From UBA1367 sp040268355 (GTDB lineage Bacteria > Actinomycetota > Coriobacteriia > Coriobacteriales > Atopobiaceae): a stretch of 8,358 nucleotides of DNA. The stretch covers positions 1 through 8,358 of the forward strand of contig JAWRIT010000080.1 of assembly GCA_040268355.1 (NCBI GenBank), in the 5' to 3' direction. Each line of letters opens with the position of its first letter. The first letter of the stretch is position 1. The notes under the pieces were generated by a model. That model saw only the letters and a list, made by a program, of their open reading frames with translations. It was not told the origin of the DNA and ran no database searches. This document shows, piece by piece, positions 1 to 5,767 of this stretch. Position numbers and translations under genes: made by a program.

Positions 1-487
1 CGCGGGGGAGGGCCTGGCCTTGGCGGCCAACCCCCGCACGCACGTCGTCCGCACCGCCTGGCTCTACGGAGACGGACGCAACTTCGTCAGGACGATGCTG
101 CGCCTTGGGCGCGAGCGCGACGCCGTGACGGTGGTGGACGACCAGCTGGGCAACCCCACCTCGGCCGACGACCTCGCGGACATGCTCCTGCGCATCGCCC
201 CAAGCGACGCCTTTGGCGTGTGGCACTGCACCAACGAGGGAACCTGCTCGTGGGCCGACCTCGCCGAGGAGGCCCTCCGCCTGGCGGGCGTCGACTGCCG
301 CGTGGAGCGCTGCTCCTCCGAGCGGTGGAAGGCGATGAACCCCGCCGCCGCGCGCCGCCCGCGGTACTCGTCGCTCGAGAATGGGCGCCTTGCGCAGGTG
401 CTCGGCGTCCGCATGCGCCCCTGGCGCAAGGCCCTGCGCGACTACCTGTCAGAAGAGACCAGCACCACCACCTCTCGAAAGGGCTGA
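1..487 (+). CDS. rmlD: dTDP-4-dehydrorhamnose reductase, C-terminal part (5' end outside window)
   Basis: This is the last 161 codons of RmlD, the NADPH-dependent reductase that makes dTDP-L-rhamnose from dTDP-4-keto-L-rhamnose, the final step of the pathway. The frame is open from base 2 with no stop; the TTG at 20 is internal because recognisable family sequence (LAANPRTHVVRTAWLYG) spans it. Other family-like stretches are VVDDQLGNPTSADDLADMLL, a GVWHCTNEG strand, an RPRYSSLEN segment and a terminal W-x-x-ALRDYL. Full-length RmlD proteins are about 290-300 residues, so the Rossmann NAD(P) motif and the YxxxK catalytic pair lie upstream of the window. The TGA at 485-487 is only 3 nt before rmlB, consistent with an operon and coupled translation. 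The identification rests on the C-terminal motifs and on rmlB and rmlC following directly. Confidence 0.9.
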   Translation, partial: AGEGLALAANPRTHVVRTAWLYGDGRNFVRTMLRLGRERDAVTVVDDQLGNPTSADDLADMLLRIAPSDAFGVWHCTNEGTCSWADLAEEALRLAGVDCRVERCSSERWKAMNPAAARRPRYSSLENGRLAQVLGVRMRPWRKALRDYLSEETSTTTSRKG

Positions 488-490
488 CCC

Positions 491-1501
491 ATGCCAGAGA
501 CCTTCTCGCCCCGCTCCGTCCTCGTCACCGGTGGCTGCGGCTTCATCGGGTCCAACTTCGTCCACCACGTGGCGCGCGAGCACCCGGACGTGCGGGTGAC
601 GGTGCTCGACAAGCTCACCTACGCCGGCAACCCCGCCAACATCGAGGGCACCGGCGCGCGCCTGGTGGTGGGCGACATCCGCGACGCGGCGCTGCTCGAC
701 GAGCTCGTGCCCTCCCACGACGCGATCGTCCACTTCGCGGCGGAGAGCCACAACGACAACTCCATCGCCGACCCCGCCCCCTTCCTGGGGACCAACGTGC
801 GAGGCACCTTCGAGCTGCTCGAGGCGTGCCGCCGCCACGGCACGCGCATGCACCACGTCTCCACCGACGAGGTCTACGGCGACCTCGCCTTGGACGACCC
901 GGCGCGCTTCACCGAGGAGACGCCCTACCGGCCCTCGAGCCCCTACAGCTCCACCAAGGCAGCCTCCGACATGCTCGCGCGCGCGTGGCACCGCACCTAC
1001 GGCGTGGCGGTCACGATCTCCAACTGCTCCAACAACTATGGCCCCTACCAGCACGTCGAGAAGTTCATCCCCCGCCAGATCACCAACGTGCTCTGTGGGC
1101 TGCGCCCCCGGCTCTACGGCGACGGGCGCAACGTCCGCGACTGGATCCACACCGAGGACCACAGCTCGGCGGTCTGGGCCGTGCTTACCGGTGGGGTGCC
1201 CGGCGAGACCTACCTGATCGGCGCCGACGGCGAGCGCGACAACCTCTCGGTCATGCGGGCCATCCTGCGCGCGATGGGCCGTCCCGAGGACGACTTCGAC
1301 TGGGTTCGTGACCGCCCCGGCCACGACCGCCGCTACGCGATCGACCCCTCCCGGATCCGCCGCGAGCTGGGCTGGGAGCCCACCCACACCGACTTCGAGC
1401 GGGGCCTGGCGGACACCGTCGCGTGGTACCGCGAGAATGAGCCCTGGTGGCGACCGACCAAGGAGGCCGCCGAGGCGCGCTACGCCGCCCAGGGACAGTA
1501 G
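491..1501 (+). CDS. rmlB: dTDP-glucose 4,6-dehydratase
   Basis: RmlB converts dTDP-glucose to dTDP-4-keto-6-deoxyglucose with a tightly bound NAD+, the second step of dTDP-rhamnose synthesis in the cytosol. The 336-residue product has the usual family length and the extended short-chain dehydrogenase layout. A glycine-rich TGGCGFIG motif lies at residues 13-20, Asp40 (VLDKLTYAGN) binds the nucleotide ribose, and FAAESHNDNS (82-91) is typical of the family. The catalytic STDEVYG is at 124-130 (Thr125, Asp126, Glu127), followed by Tyr152-x3-Lys156 and the substrate-binding segments NNYGPYQ (181-187), EKFIP and DGRNVRDW (211-218). The start is supported by GAAAGGG at 477-483, 7 nt upstream. It lies 3 nt after rmlD and 21 nt before rmlC. 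Codon use is strongly GC-rich, like rmlD. No defect is seen in any active-site residue. Confidence 0.97.
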   Translation: MPETFSPRSVLVTGGCGFIGSNFVHHVAREHPDVRVTVLDKLTYAGNPANIEGTGARLVVGDIRDAALLDELVPSHDAIVHFAAESHNDNSIADPAPFLGTNVRGTFELLEACRRHGTRMHHVSTDEVYGDLALDDPARFTEETPYRPSSPYSSTKAASDMLARAWHRTYGVAVTISNCSNNYGPYQHVEKFIPRQITNVLCGLRPRLYGDGRNVRDWIHTEDHSSAVWAVLTGGVPGETYLIGADGERDNLSVMRAILRAMGRPEDDFDWVRDRPGHDRRYAIDPSRIRRELGWEPTHTDFERGLADTVAWYRENEPWWRPTKEAAEARYAAQGQ

Positions 1502-1522
1502 GGGACAGGAAGGGATCATCGT

Positions 1523-2134
1523 ATGACGCAGACGGCGCAGGACCAGCGTGTCTTTGGCAACTTCACCTTCGTCGCGACGCCCATCGAGGGCGTCGTGGTC
1601 GTCGAGACTCGGAGCTTCGGCGATCGGAGGGGCGCCTTCATGGAGACCTACAAGCGTCCCGACTTTGTCGCAGGGGGCATCGACGCCGACTTCGTGCAGG
1701 ACAACCAATCAAGCTCGACCAAGGGCGTGCTACGGGGGCTGCATTACCAGAGGCGGCATCCGCAGGCAAAGCTCGTGCGGGTCATGCGGGGAAGCGCCTT
1801 CGACGTGTGCGTGGACCTGCGGGCCGGAAGCCCCACCTGGGGACAGTGGTTCGGTGTCGAGCTCTCGGGGGATAACCACCGGCAGCTCTTCATCCCGCGC
1901 GGCTTCGCGCATGGGTTCCTGGCGCTCTCCGACGAGGTCACGTTCTGCTACAAGTGTGACGACGTCTACCATCCCGATGACGAGGGGGGCATCCGTTGGG
2001 ACGATCCCGAGCTGGGCATCAGGTGGCCTGCGCTCGAGGGGGAGGGCGCCTTTGACCCGACGCACCTGGTTCTATCGGATAAAGACCGTGCTCACCCAGG
2101 CGTGGATTCATGCCGTTCGATGCTCTCGAACTGA
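1523..2134 (+). CDS. rmlC: dTDP-4-dehydrorhamnose 3,5-epimerase
   Basis: RmlC epimerises C3 and C5 of dTDP-4-keto-6-deoxyglucose, supplying the substrate of RmlD; it is a cofactor-free cupin that works as a dimer. The 203-residue product has the expected length. Visible landmarks are FGDRRGAFMETY (32-43), the substrate strand FVQDNQSSSTKGVLRGLHYQ (57-76) with the catalytic base His74, Lys83 (QAKLVR), the strand VDLR (97-100), IPRGFAHGFLAL (124-135), Tyr143 as the likely general acid, and IRWDDPELGIRWP (157-169), which carries the Asp that pairs with the catalytic His. AGGAAGGG at 1507-1514 lies 8 nt before the ATG and supports the start. The C-terminal end (HPGVDSCRSMLSN) is not family-typical but carries no catalytic residues. 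It is the last gene of the rml run; the AT-rich stretch after it begins a new unit. Confidence 0.95.
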   Translation: MTQTAQDQRVFGNFTFVATPIEGVVVVETRSFGDRRGAFMETYKRPDFVAGGIDADFVQDNQSSSTKGVLRGLHYQRRHPQAKLVRVMRGSAFDVCVDLRAGSPTWGQWFGVELSGDNHRQLFIPRGFAHGFLALSDEVTFCYKCDDVYHPDDEGGIRWDDPELGIRWPALEGEGAFDPTHLVLSDKDRAHPGVDSCRSMLSN

Positions 2135-2160
2135 CTAAACGGGCGTTTTATTAACGAACT

Positions 2161-2189
2161 TTGACATATTTTTCCTAAAACCCTACATT
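2161..2189 (+). promoter_or_regulatory. Probable sigma70-type promoter of the argR-like gene
   Basis: A perfect -35 hexamer TTGACA (2161-2166) is followed after exactly 17 bp by TACATT (2184-2189), a 4/6 match to the -10 consensus. The surrounding 2135-2200 stretch is sharply AT-rich compared with the flanking genes. Transcription would start near 2196, giving a leader of about 60 nt before the ATG at 2257. I see no clear ARG-box palindrome here, so autoregulation is not shown by the sequence. Confidence 0.6.
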
Positions 2190-2214
2190 TTGTAATATGG
2201 ATATACGGAACGTC

Positions 2215-2232
2215 TCGCCATACAGATGGCGA
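2215..2232 (+). promoter_or_regulatory. Perfect 7-bp inverted repeat in the argR-like leader
   Basis: TCGCCAT (2215-2221) and ATGGCGA (2226-2232) are perfect complements separated by ACAG. In RNA this is a compact 7-bp stem with a 4-nt loop, in the leader between the probable transcription start and the ribosome-binding site, ending 10 nt before it. It could be an RNA stability or translation element or a DNA operator; it has no U-tract and is not a terminator. Confidence 0.45.
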
Positions 2233-2242
2233 TGGGGTCACC

Positions 2243-2254
2243 AAGGGGGTAGGA
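2243..2254 (+). promoter_or_regulatory. Ribosome-binding site that fixes the argR-like start
   Basis: AAGGGGGTAGGA lies immediately before the ATG at 2257. The same frame is open further up, from an ATG at 2197, but that start would sit on the probable transcription start, has no Shine-Dalgarno site, and would add 20 residues (MDIRNVSPYRWRW...) unlike any ArgR N-terminus. The ATG at 2257 is therefore preferred. Confidence 0.75.
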
Positions 2255-2256
2255 AA

Positions 2257-2694
2257 ATGGTCAAGCGTCGTAATGGCAGGCAGGAGGCCATCCGCGACAT
2301 CGTGCGCGCCAAGTCCATCCGCACGCAGCGCTCGCTCGTCGAGGAGCTGCAGGAAATTGGATTCAATTGCACCCAGGCGACCGTCTCGCGCGACATCGCG
2401 GACATGGGCCTGCGCAAACTGGCCGAGGGCATCTATGTGCTCGCGGAGGACCTGCACTTGCAGCGTATGGTCTCGGAGTTCGTGACGACCTGCGAGCAGG
2501 CGAACAACCTCGTGGTCGTGAAGTCGCAGCCGGGAACGGCCCCAGGCGTTGCGGCGGCTGTCGACGCCGCGTCGATGCCCGACGTGAAGGGTTCGGTCGC
2601 CGGCAATGACACGGTGCTGGTCGTCTGTGGCACCGAGGGAGGCGCCACCGAGTTGGTCAACCTCGTCAACAAGCTCCGGAGCACCCACAAGTAG
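2257..2694 (+). CDS. argR: ArgR/AhrC-family arginine-responsive transcription regulator with altered ligand motif
   Basis: The family forms hexamers that bind ARG boxes with arginine as corepressor and control arginine biosynthesis or the arginine deiminase pathway. The product is 145 residues, near the usual 145-156. Residues 1-70 form the winged helix-turn-helix, with RQEAIRDIV, the family motif TQATVSRDI (39-47, Ser44-Arg45 on the recognition helix) and GLRKL before the wing. Residues 80-145 form the oligomerisation and ligand domain, with GTAPGVAAAVD (93-103) and GSVAGNDTVLVVC (112-124). Most family members have Gly-Asp-Asp in the last motif; here it is Gly116-Asn117-Asp118, so one of the two aspartates that contact the arginine side chain in the E. 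coli protein is asparagine. There are no arg genes beside it, so its targets cannot be read from context. It may be one of several paralogues. Confidence 0.88.
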   Translation: MVKRRNGRQEAIRDIVRAKSIRTQRSLVEELQEIGFNCTQATVSRDIADMGLRKLAEGIYVLAEDLHLQRMVSEFVTTCEQANNLVVVKSQPGTAPGVAAAVDAASMPDVKGSVAGNDTVLVVCGTEGGATELVNLVNKLRSTHK

Positions 2695-2715
2695 CGAGGA
2701 CTGCACCAGGGTAGG

Positions 2716-2773
2716 CGCGCCCAGAGACGGGAAAGGGCGCGGCGTCGCAACCAAGACTCATGGTGGCGCGCCC
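2716..2773 (+). repeat. Two copies of CGCGCCC flanking one complementary GGGCGCG
   Basis: In the 147-bp gap between the argR-like gene and the ABC operon, CGCGCCC occurs at 2716-2722 and 2767-2773 (both within GGCGCGCCC), and GGGCGCG at 2735-2741 can pair with either. The two possible stems are 7 bp, with loops of 12 and 25 nt, and they exclude each other. Neither is followed by a U-run, so neither is a classical terminator. The structure may be fortuitous in GC-rich DNA. Confidence 0.35.
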
Positions 2774-2826
2774 GAAATACGCTCGAAGGCTCGGATTCTG
2801 TCGTTGGCTCAAACGCAATGTGATCT

Positions 2827-2834
2827 GAGGGGGG
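2827..2834 (+). promoter_or_regulatory. Ribosome-binding site that fixes the ABC ATPase start
   Basis: GAGGGGGG ends 7 nt before the ATG at 2842. A GTG in the same frame at 2836 would leave only 1 nt of spacing and is rejected as the start. Confidence 0.7.
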
Positions 2835-2841
2835 CGTGGGC

Positions 2842-3561
2842 ATGCGTGACACTGCCATCGCGGTTCAGCGAGTTTCCTTCTCGTACAAGAGAAACAGCGA
2901 CCCTGTCTTCTCCGACTTCTCGCTCACGATCTTCGCAAACGAGATAACGTGCATCCTAGGACATAACGGGGCAGGCAAAACGACCCTGTTGAACCTGATC
3001 TACGGACTGCTCAGAAGTGAGACGGGATCCGTGTCAATAGCCGATCCTGGCGTGCAAAGCTATCGAGACATCTTCTTGTTTGCGGGAGGAAACAAGCAGA
3101 ACCGAGACTTGAGCACGCGCCAGCTGATTCGCTTTCGCGAGTTCGCCTTTAAGCGAAGCCGCGACGCGGCGATTGAGAAGGACCTGGTAGGGCAGTTCAA
3201 CTTCGACAAGCATCTTGACACTCCGATAAAGAACCTGTCAGCGGGAAACAAGGTGCGGGCTTCATGCATTGCTGGAATCTCTTTCGATCCGACGCTGTTG
3301 CTTCTTGATGAGCCGACAAACTCAATTGATCCAGAGACACGAGAGTGTTTGAAGGTCATTCTGCGGGAACAGAAGAGGCATGGTGCGACGGTCGTATTGG
3401 TGACCCATGATATCGACTTCGCACACGCAGTGTGCGATAGGGCCTTTGTCATCGAACGTGGAAAGCTCGTTCGAGAGGATGGCGAGGTGTCTGCGCTGGG
3501 ACGAGATGAGTTCGTCGAGCAGTACCTAAGATTTACTGCCGAGAGGAACAGCGATGATTAG
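2842..3561 (+). CDS. ABC transporter ATP-binding protein
   Basis: This 239-residue protein is the cytosolic nucleotide-binding subunit of an ABC transporter. Walker A is GHNGAGKTT (40-48), the signature is LSAGN (132-136, against the common LSGGQ), Walker B is LLLLDEP (152-158, Asp156-Glu157), a D-loop-like SIDP follows at 161-164, and the switch His189 is in VTHD. The segment where the Q-loop should lie (about 78-90) shows two glycines where a Gln or Glu is expected. Overall it resembles the short CcmA/multidrug-type subunits that pair with ABC-2 membrane proteins. Its last 8 nt overlap the next gene (ATGATTAG), so the two are translationally coupled and form one transporter. With no binding-protein gene near, export is more likely than uptake. 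The substrate is unknown. GC is about 50-55% and AGA and ATA codons are used, unlike the rml genes. Confidence 0.92.
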   Translation: MRDTAIAVQRVSFSYKRNSDPVFSDFSLTIFANEITCILGHNGAGKTTLLNLIYGLLRSETGSVSIADPGVQSYRDIFLFAGGNKQNRDLSTRQLIRFREFAFKRSRDAAIEKDLVGQFNFDKHLDTPIKNLSAGNKVRASCIAGISFDPTLLLLDEPTNSIDPETRECLKVILREQKRHGATVVLVTHDIDFAHAVCDRAFVIERGKLVREDGEVSALGRDEFVEQYLRFTAERNSDD

Positions 3562-4225
3562 GGCCATTTTGTACAAGGACATCTGCTTGCTCAAGAAACG
3601 GGGGCGCTTTTGGATGTGGCTGCCCGTTCTCATCGCAGGGACCCTTTTCTTGATCAAAGTGAGCGGCGACAGCACCAGTGTCAGGCTGTTCGGCAAGGAA
3701 TTCATGAACCTCTTCTTGATCTCGCTCGTATCGTTGGGCACGTTCTTAGAGCTGTATATGAGCTGTTTGTTTGACGATTATAAGGACGATGTCGTTCCCA
3801 TGCTCGCGTTCAACAACATGTCGTTTGCTGCGTATTGGATCGCGCGTGCCATCGTCCCCATCATCTTCGTCGCACTCACCGGAGCGCTCACGCTGTGCGC
3901 CTATGTCCTGTTCATCGACCCCACTGCGCTGGTCACAGGCTTTCTGCTGTCAGCGGGCATCGCCATGCTCGCAGAGGTCTGTCTCTCCATGGGGCTTGGC
4001 ATGATCGCATCCTTGTTTTTCGATATAGACATAACGACCAATCCAAGCATCGCCCTCCCGCTTATGGGAGTGAATGCGCTGCTTCTCTACCTGTTCAATC
4101 CTGCAAACGGAATCCTACCGTTCATAGCATCCACGAGCGCGGTGGGAATTGCCTGCCTCGTCGCAAGCGCGTTCGTATCGAAGGCGCGGTACAAAAGCAA
4201 CATTCAGATTCCACCTGACCGATGA
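3554..4225 (+). CDS. ABC-2-like transporter membrane protein
   Basis: This is a 223-residue integral membrane protein with about six hydrophobic segments (roughly 19-37, 48-72, 92-121, 125-150, 162-182, 187-208). A short basic N-terminus (MIRAILYKDICLLKKRGRF) precedes the first segment, as in ABC-2 exporter subunits. The loop DDYKDDVVPMLAFNNMS (74-90), between segments 2 and 3, is probably cytosolic and the likely contact with the ATPase. The start overlaps the ATPase stop by 8 nt, with GAGAGGA (3541-3547) as ribosome-binding site inside the upstream gene. The product would dimerise and bind two ATPase subunits in the cytoplasmic membrane. The sequence gives no clue to substrate; bacteriocin, antibiotic or lipid export are all possible. 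GC is near 52%, matching its partner and not the flanks. Pairing and topology are well supported, the exact family less so. Confidence 0.8.
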   Translation: MIRAILYKDICLLKKRGRFWMWLPVLIAGTLFLIKVSGDSTSVRLFGKEFMNLFLISLVSLGTFLELYMSCLFDDYKDDVVPMLAFNNMSFAAYWIARAIVPIIFVALTGALTLCAYVLFIDPTALVTGFLLSAGIAMLAEVCLSMGLGMIASLFFDIDITTNPSIALPLMGVNALLLYLFNPANGILPFIASTSAVGIACLVASAFVSKARYKSNIQIPPDR

Positions 4226-4286
4226 TGGCTCTGCGGGAAAGGCGAGGGGCATTCTGTCGCCACCGGTCTTGCTAGTGAACCCCTGC

Positions 4287-4315
4287 TTTACCTAAGACGT
4301 ACTTACGAGTAAGAT
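4287..4315 (+). promoter_or_regulatory. Candidate promoter of the ATPase/nuclease gene
   Basis: TTTACC (4287-4292, 4/6 to TTGACA) and TAAGAT (4310-4315, 4/6 to TATAAT) are separated by 17 bp. Transcription would start near 4322, leaving a leader of about 20 nt that carries the Shine-Dalgarno site. The -10 lies inside the 45-bp dyad, so a repressor bound to the dyad would block it. Neither hexamer is strong. Confidence 0.4.
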
Positions 4316-4335
4316 ACTTACGAGTACGTTTTAGG
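4291..4335 (+). promoter_or_regulatory. 45-bp dyad with two 12-bp direct repeats, probable operator or RNA control element
   Basis: The outer arms CCTAAGACGTACT (4291-4303) and AGTACGTTTTAGG (4323-4335) pair over 13 positions with a single G-T wobble. The centre holds AGTA (4308-4311), AGA, then TACT (4315-4318), which also pair. The same DNA contains a perfect direct repeat, TACTTACGAGTA, at 4300-4311 and 4315-4326 (15-bp period); the first copy overlaps CTTAC-GA-GTAAG (4302-4313), a perfect 5-bp-arm palindrome. The right arm overlaps the first three bases of the Shine-Dalgarno AGGAGGG. The layout suits binding of two dimers over a promoter, or an RNA stem that hides the ribosome-binding site in read-through transcripts. 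Confidence 0.7.
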
Positions 4336-4339
4336 AGGG
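4333..4339 (+). promoter_or_regulatory. Ribosome-binding site overlapping the dyad
   Basis: AGGAGGG lies 3 nt before the ATG at 4343. Its first three bases are the end of the right arm of the dyad, so in any transcript starting upstream of 4291 the site would be partly paired. Confidence 0.75.
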
Positions 4340-4342
4340 ACC

Positions 4343-5758
4343 ATGTTCGTTGGCAGGAAGCGGGAGCTCGCGGCGCTCGAGCGGCATTTCAATACGGGCC
4401 GCTTCGAGATGGCGGTCGTGTATGGTCGCAGGCGAGTGGGCAAGACCTTTCTTCTGAGCGAATTTGCCAAGGGGAAACGCTGCCTCTTCTTTACGGCGGT
4501 CGAGAAGAGCGACGAGATCAACCTCCGCAACTTCTCAGATGCTGTCTTTGAGCTCTTTGGGGTGAGTGGCCTTCCGGCCTTTTCCAGCTGGTCGGCTGCA
4601 CTGGCGTTTGTCGCCGCGCATGCGAGCGACCTGGGTTCTCCACTGCTTTTCGTGTTTGACGAGCTGCCCTACGCCGCAAAGGCCAACCCGTCGCTGCCAT
4701 CGATGCTGCAGGCAAGCATCGACCACGATTTCCTCGCCACTGATGTGTGCATGGTGCTCTGCGGCTCCAACCAGGGGTTCATGGAGAGCGAGGTGCTGGG
4801 TGGCAAGAGTCCGCTCTACGGTCGCCGAACGATGCAGGTCAAGCTCGAGCCGTTCACCTTCTTTGAGGCGCTGCCTATGCTGCCCCGGGCAAGCGCCGTC
4901 GATCTGGTGCACTACTACGCGACCTTTGGGGGAACTCCCTACTACCTCTCTCAGATAGATCCCACGCTTGGCTATCTGCAGAACGTCCGCGAGCTGCTCT
5001 TTGACCCCTATGGCGTGCTCTTTGCCGAGCCAGAGATGCTTCTGCGACAAGAGCTGCGCGAGGTGGCGCTCTACCAGTCGATCCTCGACGCCATCGGGTC
5101 GGGTGCGACTCTCCCCAAACAGATTGCCGAGCGGGCCGGCATCGACAAGAATTCTGCAGGGAAGTACCTGGCCACCCTCGCCGGGCTTGGCATCGTACGG
5201 CGCGACGTGCCCTACGGCGAGCACTCTGTCAGGTCAAAGCGTGGGTTGTGGCACATGGCAGACCCGTTCTTCGCTTTTTGGTATCGATTCGTGAGCCCCT
5301 TCACTGCCGCCGTGGAACGCAATGACGGGAGTGCGGTCATTGCCCAGGCGCTGACTGACGAGCCGCTCGAGACGCATACAGGCCTCCAATTTGAGACGAT
5401 CTGCCAGCAGTGGGTCGAGAAGGAAGGACACGACGGGAGTCTCGGGTTCGTCGCGGCATACATCGGAAAGTGGTGGGGCACCGACCCTGTGGCCCGCGAA
5501 CGAGCGGATGTCGATGTGGTGGCAGCGGATGCGTTTGGAAAGGAGATGCTGCTCGGCGAATGCAAGTGGCGCAACACGTTTGACGAGAGCGAAGCGCTCA
5601 GGCTTCTGGCTAAGCGGGCGGATGCGTTTGCCGGTAGTGCTAGGCGAACCTACGTGCTCTTTTGCAAGCAACCGATTTCCGAGGGCACCCACCGGAAGGC
5701 TGCCGCACGGGAGGACCTTCGCATTCTGACCGCAGAGGACCTGGTAGAGCGAGCGTAG
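4343..5758 (+). CDS. ATPase of the COG1672 type with C-terminal DUF234-like nuclease domain
   Basis: This 471-residue cytosolic protein has three visible parts. Residues 1-235 are a P-loop ATPase: the family start MFVGRKRELAALERHF, Walker A GRRRVGKT (28-35), Walker B LLFVFDE (101-107, Asp106-Glu107) and a polar sensor-like CGSNQGFM (140-147). Residues about 240-295 look like a winged helix (TLPKQIAERAGIDKNSAGKYLATLAGLGIVRR). Residues 345-471 resemble DUF234, which carries a PD-(D/E)xK nuclease-like core: Asp391 in RADVDVVA, then Glu406-Cys-Lys408 in GECKWR. The length fits the family. No biochemical role is established for these proteins; defence, mobile-element and DNA-processing roles have all been considered, and none can be chosen here. 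All key ATPase and nuclease residues are present, so it is probably active. It is monocistronic, with its own control region, and converges on the PBP gene. GC is about 60%. Confidence 0.88.
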   Translation: MFVGRKRELAALERHFNTGRFEMAVVYGRRRVGKTFLLSEFAKGKRCLFFTAVEKSDEINLRNFSDAVFELFGVSGLPAFSSWSAALAFVAAHASDLGSPLLFVFDELPYAAKANPSLPSMLQASIDHDFLATDVCMVLCGSNQGFMESEVLGGKSPLYGRRTMQVKLEPFTFFEALPMLPRASAVDLVHYYATFGGTPYYLSQIDPTLGYLQNVRELLFDPYGVLFAEPEMLLRQELREVALYQSILDAIGSGATLPKQIAERAGIDKNSAGKYLATLAGLGIVRRDVPYGEHSVRSKRGLWHMADPFFAFWYRFVSPFTAAVERNDGSAVIAQALTDEPLETHTGLQFETICQQWVEKEGHDGSLGFVAAYIGKWWGTDPVARERADVDVVAADAFGKEMLLGECKWRNTFDESEALRLLAKRADAFAGSARRTYVLFCKQPISEGTHRKAAAREDLRILTAEDLVERA

Positions 5759-5767
5759 GTATGACAC

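Noticed and set aside
20..487. TTG at 20 as a real start of the reductase gene
   Set aside because: The frame is open to the window edge and the residues just before and after the TTG continue the RmlD pattern; the true start is upstream.
220..1311. 363-codon plus-strand frame over rmlD and rmlB
   Set aside because: The translation is Arg/Pro/Ala-rich without motifs and overlaps two certain genes in another frame; it is a shadow typical of high-GC DNA.
449..1708. 419-codon minus-strand frame opposite rmlB
   Set aside because: It is antisense to rmlB and the start of rmlC, with low-complexity Val/Gly/Ala composition and no recognisable domain.
2137..2157. Terminator after rmlC (AAAC-GGGC-GTTT)
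   Set aside because: The stem is 4 bp; the T-run is short and the pairing is too weak to call.
2197..2256. N-terminal extension of the ArgR-like protein from the ATG at 2197
   Set aside because: There is no Shine-Dalgarno site, it coincides with the probable transcription start, and the peptide does not match the family; the ATG at 2257 has a strong site.
2135..2256. ARG box for autoregulation
   Set aside because: I found no 18-bp palindrome resembling TGAAT-N-ATTCA in this interval.
4241..4261. GGCGA/TCGCC hairpin as terminator of the ABC operon
   Set aside because: The stem is only 5 bp with an 11-nt loop and no following T-run.
4300..4326. CRISPR-like repeats
   Set aside because: There are only two 12-bp copies 3 bp apart, with no spacers and no cas genes; operator-type symmetry explains them better.
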